Shown: one piece after another, positions 45,022 through 54,655 of the stretch
Numbering within the stretch: the first letter of the stretch is position 1
How the letters are laid out: every line of letters starts with the position of its first letter
NCBI GenBank assembly: GCA_025041175.1
Contig: JAKCFJ010000004.1
Coordinates: 682,001 to 746,000, forward strand
DNA from: Halobacteriales archaeon YIM A00010
Lineage (GTDB): Archaea > Halobacteriota > Halobacteria > Halobacteriales > Haloarculaceae
DNA length: 64,000 nucleotides
Direction: 5' to 3'
Notes under the pieces: model-generated
The model's input: the letters and a program-made list of their open reading frames with translations, nothing else
What the model was told of the DNA's origin: nothing
Databases searched by the model: none
Program-made: the position numbers and the translations under genes

Positions 45022-45969
45022 ATGCCAGCGAAACACGAAGAGGTGCGTAGACGTGTCCACCCGTATCAGGAGAGCCTGTACGACGTGTTGTCCAAACGGT
45101 GGATCTTCGTCGGGTTGACCGTTCTCCCCGCCATCGGGCTGTTCGCGTTCATCAATATGCTCCCGATGCTCTGGGCACTGACCGCGTCGTTTTTCGAAAT
45201 CGGAGCACTGTCGCCGGAGTGGCACTGGGTGGGTCTCGAAAACTTCCGTATCGTCCTTGACGACGGCAAGTTTTGGGCAAGTCTGTTCCGGTCCACCGTC
45301 TTCGCTGGCGGGTCGGTCGCCTTACAGGTCACCGCCGGGACGGCGCTAGCGCTGCTTCTCAACCGGGATTTCAAGTTCAAACGCGTTGTACGCGCCATCG
45401 CCCTGCTTCCGTACATCGTCCCGACGGCTGTTCTGAGTTTCATCGCGCTGTGGATGGGAAACAGTCGGTACGGCATCGTCAGCCAGATCCTCCACCAACT
45501 CGGCCTGATTGAGCAGTTCATCCCCTGGTACGGGTCGCCAGAACTAGCGATGTTCGCCGTCATCACGACGAGTAGCTGGAAGTTCACCATCTTCGTGACT
45601 ATCATCGTCCTCGCCCGTCTCCAGAGCATCCCATCGAGTCTTTATGAGGCGGCGACGGTGTCGGGTGCGTCCGCATACCGCCGATTCGTCGACATCACAC
45701 TGCCGAACCTGCGCGGGGTGCTCTTCATCGTGGTACTCCTACGCGGGGTGTGGATGTTCAACAAGTTCGACATTGTGTACATTCTCACCAAAGGGGGACC
45801 GCTCAACAAGACGACGATCGCGTCGATCTACGCCTATCGGATGGCGTTCGACCAGTTGAATCTCGGCCGCGCGGCCGCCGTCTCGACGCTCCTGTTTCTG
45901 CTCCTGCTGGGTGCCGCCGCGGTGTACTTTTATTACTTCGAACCGTCGGAGGAGGTGCGCGTCGAATGA
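45022..45969 (+). CDS. ABC transporter permease, sugar-type (MalF-like)
   Basis: A 315-residue inner-membrane protein with six or so hydrophobic segments (first at residues ~28-60, VGLTVLPAIGLFAFINML). It carries the EAA loop that docks to the ATPase, YEAATVSGASAYRRFVDITL. Together with the next gene it forms the membrane pore. Its stop overlaps the next start (ATGA). Confidence 0.9.
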   Translation: MPAKHEEVRRRVHPYQESLYDVLSKRWIFVGLTVLPAIGLFAFINMLPMLWALTASFFEIGALSPEWHWVGLENFRIVLDDGKFWASLFRSTVFAGGSVALQVTAGTALALLLNRDFKFKRVVRAIALLPYIVPTAVLSFIALWMGNSRYGIVSQILHQLGLIEQFIPWYGSPELAMFAVITTSSWKFTIFVTIIVLARLQSIPSSLYEAATVSGASAYRRFVDITLPNLRGVLFIVVLLRGVWMFNKFDIVYILTKGGPLNKTTIASIYAYRMAFDQLNLGRAAAVSTLLFLLLLGAAAVYFYYFEPSEEVRVE

Positions 45970-46847
45970 GCATAGCATCCTCCTGGGAAGACGGTCCTCT
46001 CGGATTCTGGTACGAACTGCCCTACCAGACCCAGAAGAAGATCAAGAACGTCCTGCTCAACGTCTTGCTCGCCATCGTATTGGTGTTGATCCTGTTTCCC
46101 ATCTACTGGATGATCGCCACTTCGCTGTTTCATTCGAACGATCTGTTCACACTGCCGATGCCGCTGTTCCCGTCGGATCCGACGTTCGTGGAGTATCGGG
46201 CGGTCCTCGAAACGGAAGTCGTCCAGTGGTACACCAACACCGTCCTCGTCTCGGCTGGCATCGTCCTCCTGACCACCACGGCAGCGACGCTCGGGGGGTA
46301 CGGGCTGGCGCGCCTCGATATCCCCTACAAGAAGACGTTCGCAAGAGTCATTCTGTTCGGCTACATGTTCCCCCCGATCTTGCTTTCGATTCCGATGTTC
46401 ATCTTTTGGCGACAATTGGGGCTCATCAACAGCCTTCCCGGTATCATCCTGGCACAGACGGCCACGACGCTCCCGTTCTCGCTCTGGTTGATGTGGCAGT
46501 TTTTCCAGACGGTTCCATACTCCCTGGAGGAGTCGGCGATGGTTGGCGGGAGTTCTCGATTTAGGGCGTTCGTCGACGTTGCGCTCCCGATGGCCAAACC
46601 CGGCATGATCGCCGTCGCCATCTTCTCGTTTGCGATCGCCTGGGGAGCCTACACCATTCCATCGATTCTCCTGACGGATAGCTCGAAGTGGGTTCTCACA
46701 CTCGGTCTGGCTAGCTTCACGGAAGCCGAATCCGTCCTTTGGGGACAGATCATGGCCGCGAGCACGCTGTTCGTCCTGCCGACGTTCTTCTTCATGTACT
46801 ACCTCCAGAAGTACATCCTGGAGGGATTCCGGGCGGGTCGGATATAA
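45966..46847 (+). CDS. ABC transporter permease, sugar-type (MalG-like)
   Basis: A 293-residue permease that starts within the stop of its partner. Hydrophobic segments begin with VLLNVLLAIVLVLILFPIYW, and the EAA-like motif is EESAMVGGSSRFRAFVDVAL. It forms the second half of the translocation pore with the preceding gene. Confidence 0.9.
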   Translation: MSIASSWEDGPLGFWYELPYQTQKKIKNVLLNVLLAIVLVLILFPIYWMIATSLFHSNDLFTLPMPLFPSDPTFVEYRAVLETEVVQWYTNTVLVSAGIVLLTTTAATLGGYGLARLDIPYKKTFARVILFGYMFPPILLSIPMFIFWRQLGLINSLPGIILAQTATTLPFSLWLMWQFFQTVPYSLEESAMVGGSSRFRAFVDVALPMAKPGMIAVAIFSFAIAWGAYTIPSILLTDSSKWVLTLGLASFTEAESVLWGQIMAASTLFVLPTFFFMYYLQKYILEGFRAGRI

Positions 46848-46954
46848 CGCGGCTCGCTGATTCGTCGTCGACAGGGATGCCTCCCTTATGGACATGAGGA
46901 CGCTCGACACATCATTTTATTAGTCGTTAGCGCAAAACCAGCATCATCCAAGCA

Positions 46955-48133
46955 ATGACCGTCGAATTAACCGCGTTGACAAAGAGTTACGACATCCCCG
47001 GTGGCGAGGAGATTGCCGTGAACGGTATTGACCTCGAGGTCGGTGAAGACGAGTTCGTCTCCCTCGTCGGTCCTTCCGGGTGTGGAAAGTCGACCACGCT
47101 TCGGTGTATCGCAGGACTCGAAACGCCGACCAGCGGCGAGATCCGCATCAACGGAGAGGACGTGACCGACACTGCGCCGAACAAGCGTGGCCTCGCCATG
47201 ATGTTCCAGGACATCGCCTTGTACCCCCACATGACCGTATGGGAAAACATTGCGTACCCATTAAAAGTCCGCGGCGTCTCGGAAGACGACCGTCACGAGG
47301 AGGCGACAGCGGCCGCCGAGGTCATGCGGATCGCGGATCTGCTCGACAAGTATCCGGGTGAGCTGAGCGGCGGCCAGCGACAGCGCTGTGCCCTCGCGCG
47401 GACGATCGTCTACGATCCGAAGGCGTTCCTGATGGACGAACCGCTCAGCGATCTCGACGCCAAGCTAAAAGTCGCCGTCCGAAAGGAAATCCAGCGAGTC
47501 CACGATCGCGTGGAACGACCAACGATATACGTGACCCACGACCAGGCGGAGGCGCTCTCGATGAGCGACCGTGTCGCCGTCATGAATGACGGCGAACTGA
47601 TGGGCATCGCGACGCCGGACGAACACTACAACTTCCCCGCCAACAAGTTCATTGCGAGCTTCATCGGTAATCCATCGATGAACTTCGTCACCGGTCAGTT
47701 GCTCTCATCTAGCGATAGAGAGGAACGAAGTTCCTCGGGCAGCCGGGCAAAGCCCGGCGATGGGACGATCACCGTCGAATTCCACGACAATGAGATCGAA
47801 CTCGGTGCGACCGTGAACGAACCACGGAGCGAAACCGTCGAGATCGGCTTCCGTCCCGAGGTCGTGGATCTCCACGCCGACCCGGACGAGGGGTATTTCG
47901 AAGGAACGCTCGAACTCATTGAACGCATCGGTGACCGCCGACTGGCGACTATCCAAGGACCTGACGGGGAGATCCGAGCCATGGTTCCCGACAGCTACAC
48001 TGCGTCCGAGGGCACGCAGGTGTCCGTCTCGTTCGACGAGCGAGACGCCCACGTCTTCGACGACGGGACGAAGAACGTCGTCGGTCGTGGACGCACAGAG
48101 GGTGCCGAGATCACCGCCGAGTCAAGCAGTTGA
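46955..48133 (+). CDS. ABC transporter ATP-binding protein (MalK/UgpC-like)
   Basis: A 392-residue ATPase. It has Walker A GPSGCGKST at ~39-47, the Q-loop MMFQDIALYPHMTV, the signature LSGGQRQRCALAR, Walker B AFLMDEPLSDLDAKL and the switch His in YVTHDQAEAL. The C-terminal ~150 residues form the MalK-type OB/TOBE regulatory domain (EVVDLHADPDEGYFEGTLEL). It powers the sugar-type transporter encoded just upstream and completes the operon. Confidence 0.92.
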   Translation: MTVELTALTKSYDIPGGEEIAVNGIDLEVGEDEFVSLVGPSGCGKSTTLRCIAGLETPTSGEIRINGEDVTDTAPNKRGLAMMFQDIALYPHMTVWENIAYPLKVRGVSEDDRHEEATAAAEVMRIADLLDKYPGELSGGQRQRCALARTIVYDPKAFLMDEPLSDLDAKLKVAVRKEIQRVHDRVERPTIYVTHDQAEALSMSDRVAVMNDGELMGIATPDEHYNFPANKFIASFIGNPSMNFVTGQLLSSSDREERSSSGSRAKPGDGTITVEFHDNEIELGATVNEPRSETVEIGFRPEVVDLHADPDEGYFEGTLELIERIGDRRLATIQGPDGEIRAMVPDSYTASEGTQVSVSFDERDAHVFDDGTKNVVGRGRTEGAEITAESSS

Positions 48134-48214
48134 ACCGTTACGTCCGCTAGGTCGATCGGACTGCGCCCCGGTAACGATGAATCCTGTCCATGTATGCCAT
48201 CAACAAACACAATC

Positions 48215-48223
48215 CTTAATGAT
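48215..48223 (+). promoter_or_regulatory. TATA-like box of amidohydrolase copy C
   Basis: CTTAATGAT, centred 25 nt before the ATG at 48244; resembles the boxes before copies A and B. Confidence 0.5.
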
Positions 48224-48243
48224 CACCATGACGATACCCAATC

Positions 48244-49320
48244 ATGAAACTAGGTCGATTCATCGTCGAGACCCACTGTCACGCCCAGCGCCACGCCGTT
48301 AACATCCAAGAGGAAGACGATGGCAGCTACGGAAGCCTCGCGGACGAGATGAAGATGGCCGTGCCCGCCGAGCAAGCCGACGACGACGCGGACGTCGTCG
48401 TCTACGACAACTCCGAACGGGTGCTGCGGGATATGGACACCTACGACGTCGACATGTGCGTTCTGCTCTCGGGATTCGGGATGACGAACGAGATCAATCG
48501 TCAGATTATCGAAGCCCATCCCGAGCAGTTCATCGCGGCGGCGGCACCGGTCCAGACGAAAAAGCAGGCGCTGCAGGGCGAACGGGAGTGGTCGTGGGAG
48601 GCGGCCGCCGAGGAGTTGGACGAGTGGCTCCAACTCGATGGCTTTCGGATGACGGGCGAGGGGATCCGCGGCGATCCCACACGAACCGAGCCTATCGAAT
48701 GGGCCCAGCGGAAACAAGACCTGCGCCACGTCTTCGATGTCGCCGCCAAACACGACGTTCCGGTCCGCTGGCACACCGGCTACGCGTCCGGCTACGGCGG
48801 CAACCACCTGTTCAACTTGTATCCGGATTGGCAGGATCCGACGCTGGCGAGCCAACTGAAAGCCGAGTATCCGGAGGTGCCGATCATCTTCGACCACGGT
48901 GGCATGCAGGCCGGGTGGCGCGAACACTACGTCGAGAAGTGCTGTCAGGTGGCGGGCTCGTTCGACGACGTGTATCTGGAAATCGGCCTCTACTGGGCCG
49001 ACCTCATGAAAAAACCCATGAACGATCCCAATATCTCGATCGACCAACTGCTCTGGGGGAACGACTGGGGGGCCTCGATGGTGCAACACCACCAGCCAAA
49101 CGAGGATCCGCCGGTGTTCTGGGAGCAGATCGAACACCGCGGCCTGCCCGCCCACCAACCCGACTACTGGGGCGCGAGCCTTCGTCAACTCCAGAAATTC
49201 GCCAGAGAGCGCGACCTCCCACAAGACGACCTCAATCTCATCCTCGGCGGCAACGCGGTCCGCCTGTTCGACATCGACGTCCCCGACGACCGCATGTTCC
49301 AACGATATCTCGACGTCTGA
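48244..49320 (+). CDS. amidohydrolase_2 family hydrolase/decarboxylase (copy C)
   Basis: A 358-residue paralogue almost identical to copy A (26958-28040), both in protein and in long stretches of DNA, but in opposite orientation about 20 kb away. The N-terminal ~45 residues (NIQEEDDGSYGSLADEMK) differ most. Metal motifs ETHCHAQRHAV, RWHTGYASGYGG, IIFDHGGMQAGW and GNDWGASMV are intact. It follows the ABC transporter operon with its own promoter and is followed by copy D. Reaction likely decarboxylation or hydrolysis of an aromatic-derived acid; the exact one cannot be read. Confidence 0.88.
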   Translation: MKLGRFIVETHCHAQRHAVNIQEEDDGSYGSLADEMKMAVPAEQADDDADVVVYDNSERVLRDMDTYDVDMCVLLSGFGMTNEINRQIIEAHPEQFIAAAAPVQTKKQALQGEREWSWEAAAEELDEWLQLDGFRMTGEGIRGDPTRTEPIEWAQRKQDLRHVFDVAAKHDVPVRWHTGYASGYGGNHLFNLYPDWQDPTLASQLKAEYPEVPIIFDHGGMQAGWREHYVEKCCQVAGSFDDVYLEIGLYWADLMKKPMNDPNISIDQLLWGNDWGASMVQHHQPNEDPPVFWEQIEHRGLPAHQPDYWGASLRQLQKFARERDLPQDDLNLILGGNAVRLFDIDVPDDRMFQRYLDV

Positions 49321-49409
49321 CTCTGTCCTGTGGTTTCTCGCTATATTGCCAGACGCTGCTCCAGTAACCGATACTATAATATACGAACGAGATAAACTGA
49401 AAATCAGCC

Positions 49410-50510
49410 ATGCGAATGGGTAGATACGTTATCGATACGCACGTCCACGGTCAGCGGGTCGCTGTGAACTTCGAAGACCGGGAGGAGAAACCGGACTACG
49501 CCACGTTGAGCAGGTTGATGTGGAACGCGGAAGACGCCGACCTGGCGGACGAAAACGACGACATCGTCACCTACCGGAACACGGACCGCCTCCTGTTCGA
49601 CATGGACCGGTACGACATCGATGTGGTCTGTCTTCAGCCGGGATTTGGCTTCAGCGACCGGCTTCACCGGAAGATGGTTGAGGAGCATCCCGACAGGTTT
49701 GTCGCCTTCGCTCACCCCTACGAGACCAACCGCAAGGCGGTCGCTGGTGAAGAGGAATGGGACATCGACCGGGCCTGTGAGGAACTCGACGAGCGACTGA
49801 GCCACGACGCCTTCGTCGGCATCGGCGAGATGCTCCCGTTCGACCCGACTATCGTGGATCGCGCAGAGCGCATGCCGTGGGAGGAGCGCCACGACCAGTT
49901 GCGGAAGATCTACGACGTCGCCGCCAAACACGATGTGCCCGTCCGCTGGCACCCGGGATCGGTCAACGGCGGATACGAGCGCGACCCAGGCACCCTGTTG
50001 CCCGATCGGCGCGACATCAAGTACGCCATTGACCTCCACCTCGAGTACCCGGACGTTCCGATCATCATCGACCACGGCGGTGTGCAGGGCAACTGGCGGG
50101 AGAACGTCGAGGACTCGTGTAACGTCGCCGCGACGTACGACAACGTCTACATCGAGATCGGCAACTACTGGGCGGACCTTCTCAAGCGGCCGATGAACGA
50201 CCCCAACATCGGACCGGAACAGCTCATCTTCGGAACGGACTGGGGGGCCTCGTGGATCGCGACGAACAACCCGGCGAACCGTTCGACCGGCGAGTACGAC
50301 TACCCGCCCCAGCGCTGGACACAGATCAAAAGCCGCGGACTGCAGGCCCACCAGGCCGACGCCTGGGGATCGTCACTGCGACAGATCGACAAGTACGTCC
50401 GGGAAGCGGACCTTCCAGCCGACGAACTCAACCTGATGATGGGCGGGAACGTCTGTCGGCTGCTCGATATCGAACCCCCGCACGACCGGCTGTTTCCGGA
50501 GTACATCTAA
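49410..50510 (+). CDS. amidohydrolase_2 family hydrolase/decarboxylase (copy D, divergent)
   Basis: A 366-residue member of the same family, more distant from A, B and C. The N-terminus MRMGRYVIDTHVHGQRVAV has HVH as metal ligands; PVRWHPGSVNGGYE, IIIDHGGVQGNW and IFGTDWGASWI complete the site. It has a ~10-residue insertion (DPGTLLPDRRDI) absent in the others. The acyl-CoA ligase gene starts only 8 bp after its stop, so the two are translated from one message and may act in sequence. Confidence 0.88.
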   Translation: MRMGRYVIDTHVHGQRVAVNFEDREEKPDYATLSRLMWNAEDADLADENDDIVTYRNTDRLLFDMDRYDIDVVCLQPGFGFSDRLHRKMVEEHPDRFVAFAHPYETNRKAVAGEEEWDIDRACEELDERLSHDAFVGIGEMLPFDPTIVDRAERMPWEERHDQLRKIYDVAAKHDVPVRWHPGSVNGGYERDPGTLLPDRRDIKYAIDLHLEYPDVPIIIDHGGVQGNWRENVEDSCNVAATYDNVYIEIGNYWADLLKRPMNDPNIGPEQLIFGTDWGASWIATNNPANRSTGEYDYPPQRWTQIKSRGLQAHQADAWGSSLRQIDKYVREADLPADELNLMMGGNVCRLLDIEPPHDRLFPEYI

Positions 50511-50518
50511 CGAGCACA

Positions 50519-52081
50519 ATGCAGCTACCAACCAGTACCGAGATGCCGACAATCAGCGACCTCTCTCGTATCGCCGGGGAGAACAATCCGAACCGAATCG
50601 CGTACGGAAACGGTATCTCCGGCCGCGAGGTGACCTGGGAGACGTTCGACGAGGAGAGCAAACGTGCGGCGAACGCCCTTCGGGAGTACGTCGGCCAGGG
50701 CGACCGGATCGCCTACCTCACCGAGGCGAGCATCGAGCAGACGACGCTCTGGAACGCCGGTTTGAAAGCGGGCTGTATCGTCTCGAACCTTCACGTCCGG
50801 GATTCACCCGCGACGACCCGGACCTGCATCGATTCGCTGCGGCCCCGGGTACTCGTCGTCGATGAGGCCCGCTCGAAGTTCGTCGAAGAACACGTCTACG
50901 AGGAGTTTTCGAGCGACCTCGTGGCGGTCGTCACAACGGGTGAACCACGGACCGAGTACGAGCGGTCGATGGAGTCGTTGATCGACGACCAGCCAGCGGT
51001 CGAACCCGATGTCCACGTCGACCCGCAGGACGTCGCGTGTGTGATGTGGACCTCCGGAACGACCGGGCAGCCAAAGGGCTGGTGTCACACTAACCGAGGA
51101 CTGATCCTGCGGGCGATGAAACTCGCCCACAAGAAGGGGACGACACGACTGACGCGCGTGTCGAACTTCTTTACACCTTCGTTCGCTGCCTGGTACTCGA
51201 CGACGCTCCCGACGCTGCTCGCAAACGGTTCGTCGTACTACGCGAACTGGAGTCCGGAGGCGTTCGTTGAACTCGTCGAGGCGCGCTCGCTCACCAGTTC
51301 GAACCTCGTTCCAACGATGTGGCGGGAAGTGCTCCGCCTGGACGACCTGGAGGACTACGACCTAGACAGCCTCGTCACGATCGAATCGGCTGGTGAGACG
51401 CTCGATACAACGACGCTCGAACGGCTTCGTGAACACATCGGGCAGAACATCTCCCAGTCGTACGCTTCGACGGAGGTGAGCGGCACCTACATCGTTGCCG
51501 ACGAGATGGTAGGCGACCGCATCGACAGCGTCGGCAAGCCGCTGCTCGGGGTCCAGATCCGCGTGGTTGAGCGCGGCGGCACCCCGGACGACGTTCTCGA
51601 ACCCGGCGAGATCGGTGAGATTATCGTCAAGACCAGCGACGCGGCCGTCAGGGTCTGGGGTGATACTGAGAAGACCGAGGACGCGTTCCAGGACGGCTGG
51701 TGGTACTCCGGTGACCTCGGCTACAAGGACGGGGATGGCTACTTGTTCATCGAGGGCCGAGATGATAACATGATCATCTCCAAGGGGATCAAGGTGTTCC
51801 CGTCGCCCGTCGAGGAACGCATCAACTCCCACTCCGGTATCGTCGAGTCAGCCGTCGTCGGCGTCGACGACGAAGAGTACGGCGAGAAGGTTACAGCAGT
51901 CGTCAAACCGTTAGACAACAGCGTTACGTCCGACGACCTCGACCAGTGGTGTCTCGACAGCGACGAACTTTCGCGGTTCGAGCGGCCCCGGGACTACTAC
52001 TTCTTCCAGGAGAAACTCCCGCGGACCTCGAGCGACAAACTCGACCGCAACGCTATTCGGAACATGCTGACGGACGACTGA
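50519..52081 (+). CDS. AMP-forming acyl-CoA synthetase (copy 2 of a paralogue pair)
   Basis: A 520-residue ANL ligase, paralogue of 37784-39358. It has VMWTSGTTGQPKGWCHTNRG (P-loop), SQSYASTEVSGTY (A5), GWWYSGDLGYKDGDGYLFIEG (A7/A8 region) and KLPRTSSDKLDRNAI near the end, where the expected Gly of TGKLDR is replaced by Asp in SDKLDR; the catalytic Lys remains. ATG 50519 fits the 8-bp spacing after amidohydrolase D; an internal Met at 50543 aligns better with the paralogue's start. Confidence 0.9.
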   Translation: MQLPTSTEMPTISDLSRIAGENNPNRIAYGNGISGREVTWETFDEESKRAANALREYVGQGDRIAYLTEASIEQTTLWNAGLKAGCIVSNLHVRDSPATTRTCIDSLRPRVLVVDEARSKFVEEHVYEEFSSDLVAVVTTGEPRTEYERSMESLIDDQPAVEPDVHVDPQDVACVMWTSGTTGQPKGWCHTNRGLILRAMKLAHKKGTTRLTRVSNFFTPSFAAWYSTTLPTLLANGSSYYANWSPEAFVELVEARSLTSSNLVPTMWREVLRLDDLEDYDLDSLVTIESAGETLDTTTLERLREHIGQNISQSYASTEVSGTYIVADEMVGDRIDSVGKPLLGVQIRVVERGGTPDDVLEPGEIGEIIVKTSDAAVRVWGDTEKTEDAFQDGWWYSGDLGYKDGDGYLFIEGRDDNMIISKGIKVFPSPVEERINSHSGIVESAVVGVDDEEYGEKVTAVVKPLDNSVTSDDLDQWCLDSDELSRFERPRDYYFFQEKLPRTSSDKLDRNAIRNMLTDD

Positions 52082-52330
52082 ACGCGGTCTTGGCCGCCAA
52101 TCTCTTCTCGCACGGCGCCACCGCCGCGGAAGATCTCCGTACTCACCCCGAGACAGTGATGATCACCACACCGGTGACAACGACTGCCGACGCCGACACG
52201 ATCTGCCAGGTTACACGCTCCAGTCGCTGAGGCATGAACAGCGCGGAGAGCACGACGTTACTCACAACGTACAACAGTGCCCTGGATCACAAACTATATA
52301 AATTGAGGTTTCTACTTGGTGTCTGTTGTC

Positions 52331-53569
52331 ATGGATCAAGACGATACGACACAGTCACAGCGTCAAAACCGGCGGCAGTTCATCAAAGCTGCGGGGATGA
52401 CCGTCGCTCTCGGTTCGTTCGCTGGCTGTTCCGGCAACGGCAGTGATGGTGGTGTGGGGGAATCGGTGACAGTTGGTCTCCTTCTCCCACTCAGTGGCCC
52501 GTTCTCGCTCACCGGCCAGGAGGTCAAGCGTGGCGCCGAGATGGCGAGCGAACACCTCGACGGTTCGATTGAGGGCGCAGATATCGAGTTCGTCACCCGA
52601 GACACCCAGGGGAACGCCTCCCAGGGACTGGAAGGTGCCCAGGCGCTCGTCGAGCGGGAGAACGTCGACGCTATCATCGGCCCGTCGATCAGTTCCGTCG
52701 GTCTCTCCGTCATCCCCTACATCCGTGACCAGGCACAACTCCCCACGATGGTATCGCAGGTCTCGAACGTCGACGCACGCGAGGGCGAGAACTGTACGGA
52801 CTACACGTTTTTTGTCTGGCCGAGCAATCGCCATACGGTCCCGGTGGGCGTGGACTTCATCTACGACCTGCCCGATCTCATCGATCGGCAGTTCGATCCC
52901 AACGGAGTCCACTTCTTCGCGCCCGACTACGCACTGGGTCAGAACAACCTCGCACTGCTCGAAGAGGAGATGAGTTCGCGCGGCGGTGAGGTGGTTGGCA
53001 GCACCCTAGCACCCACCGGTACACAGGACCTTTCGTCATACATCTCGGAACTCTCGAACAGCAGTGCCGGTGTCGTCACCGGCGTGTTGACGCCCGGAAT
53101 GGCCGTTCGGCTGATCAACCAGGCGTCGGAGTTCGGCCTCCACGAGGAGAAAGTGATGATGTTCAACTCCGGGAAGGCCGTCGATCAGCTCACACTCTCG
53201 AGCGTCGGTTCCAGTGCCAACGGCTGGTACGGGACCTATTTCTACAATCCGGCCAGCGACAGTGAGATCAACCAGACGTTCAAGGAACGCTACCCGTCGG
53301 ACGCGGATCTCCTACCGAACGCGTCCTGTGGCGCTGGCTTCGAGCAGATGCGGGCGCTTGCGAAGGGCATTCAAGAGGCAGGAACGAAGGACGCCGACGC
53401 GGTGACTGACCAACTCCGCGGGCTGACCTGGGAGTCAATCTTCGGCTCCTCGAAGTACCGGGCCGGTGACGGTCAACTCGAACTGGACTTCGTCGGTGCG
53501 ATGAGAGAGAACGGGAACTACGAGACGCTTGAGAAGTATCCGAGCTTGATCCCCGAACTGCACTGTTGA
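52331..53569 (+). CDS. Liv-type ABC transporter substrate-binding lipoprotein (copy 2)
   Basis: A 412-residue binding protein clearly paralogous to 40570-41799. The leader has NRRQFIKAAGMTVALGSF followed by a lipobox AGCSGN, indicating Tat export and lipid anchoring. The mature part begins VTVGLLLPLSGPFSLTGQEVKRG. The ligand is probably an aromatic acid or other small carboxylate, given the neighbours. It is likely to feed the LivMHFG system, which lies on the opposite strand 2.4 kb further on. A TATA-like CTATATAA lies at about 52292-52299. Confidence 0.88.
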   Translation: MDQDDTTQSQRQNRRQFIKAAGMTVALGSFAGCSGNGSDGGVGESVTVGLLLPLSGPFSLTGQEVKRGAEMASEHLDGSIEGADIEFVTRDTQGNASQGLEGAQALVERENVDAIIGPSISSVGLSVIPYIRDQAQLPTMVSQVSNVDAREGENCTDYTFFVWPSNRHTVPVGVDFIYDLPDLIDRQFDPNGVHFFAPDYALGQNNLALLEEEMSSRGGEVVGSTLAPTGTQDLSSYISELSNSSAGVVTGVLTPGMAVRLINQASEFGLHEEKVMMFNSGKAVDQLTLSSVGSSANGWYGTYFYNPASDSEINQTFKERYPSDADLLPNASCGAGFEQMRALAKGIQEAGTKDADAVTDQLRGLTWESIFGSSKYRAGDGQLELDFVGAMRENGNYETLEKYPSLIPELHC

Positions 53570-53645
53570 CACCCTCTCTCGTTCTGACTGACCCCGCACC
53601 ACGTCGTATCGACGTTCGACATTCCGTCGTCTTTCGACGGCAGCG

Positions 53646-54578
53646 TCAGTACTCGACTCGTTTCTTCGATTCGATCTGGCCGATCCACTGACGGTCCTCG
53701 AGATCGCTCTCCTGCCACGCGACCGGTTCCCAGTGGGGATCGAACACCAGATACCCACCGGCGTTGAACTCGATCCGGTGGTCGCTCTCCGGGTCCCGGG
53801 TGTAGAGGAACTTTCCTCGCGAGATGGAGTGTTGCCCGATTCCGTCGGTCGGGATGCCTCGCTCTCTCATCGCGCCGGCGGCGTCGAAGAGATCGTCGGC
53901 GGAATCGACCTTGTAGGCGATGTGGTGGAGTGCCGGCGGATGCGTTTCATCCTCGTCGTCGATGACCGCCGCCTCGATCTTGTTCCCACAGGCGCTCAGG
54001 AATGTCCCCCACCGCGATCCGTCTTCCCGATCGTAGTACTCCTGGACCTGGAAATCCAGTTCATCTTTGAGCCACTGTGAGAACTCGGTTGCGTCGGGGT
54101 CCCACAGTTGCACGTGGTCGATGCGACGGGGAGCGATCGGGTTCGATCCGACCGAGGAAAACGCCCGGTTTTTCAGCTTCGAGCGTCGTTCCTCGGGGGC
54201 CTCGGGCTTTTCCATCTCGGCGAAGAATTCGAACCGGTGCCCGGTCGGCGTCGTGAACCGGATCGCTTCGCCCTGTCCGCGTTCCGTCCCTTCCTCGATC
54301 CAGGTGACGTCGACCCCTCGTTTCTCGAACTGGTCGGCGAACTCCGAGAGGCTTTCTCGGTTGACCGTCTGCCAGCCAACGTGATCGACGCCCGCCCTGT
54401 CAGCCTCCGTCAGCGACAGCGAGTGGTGGTCGAACTCGTCGACTGCGCGCAGGTAGACGGTCGTCCCGTCACGTTCGACCTCTTCCAGTCCAACGGCATC
54501 TCGAAAGAACGACAGTGAGGATTCGAGGTCGGGGGTTTCGAGCGCTACGTGACCGATACGGGCTAGCTCCGGAGACAT
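53646..54578 (-). CDS. extradiol ring-cleavage dioxygenase (type I, HpaD/catechol 2,3-dioxygenase-like)
   Basis: A 310-residue two-domain VOC dioxygenase. ELARIGHVALETPDLESSLSFF is the N-terminal module; metal ligands are in PRRIDHVQLWDPD (His), PALHHIAYKVDS (His) and SDHRIEFNAGGY (Glu). It opens a catechol ring using iron or manganese. Downstream on the transcript, 77 bp before it in order of reading, lies an HpaI-type aldolase, a pairing seen in homoprotocatechuate degradation. It is a diverged paralogue of the enzyme at 29846. Confidence 0.88.
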   Translation of the reverse strand: MSPELARIGHVALETPDLESSLSFFRDAVGLEEVERDGTTVYLRAVDEFDHHSLSLTEADRAGVDHVGWQTVNRESLSEFADQFEKRGVDVTWIEEGTERGQGEAIRFTTPTGHRFEFFAEMEKPEAPEERRSKLKNRAFSSVGSNPIAPRRIDHVQLWDPDATEFSQWLKDELDFQVQEYYDREDGSRWGTFLSACGNKIEAAVIDDEDETHPPALHHIAYKVDSADDLFDAAGAMRERGIPTDGIGQHSISRGKFLYTRDPESDHRIEFNAGGYLVFDPHWEPVAWQESDLEDRQWIGQIESKKRVEY

Positions 54579-54655
54579 TACACGTCGAACTGATATCGTC
54601 AGCCGTAATAATTCATTCGTTGAACTGCCGACCGCAGTGTCGTCGATCGATGCAG

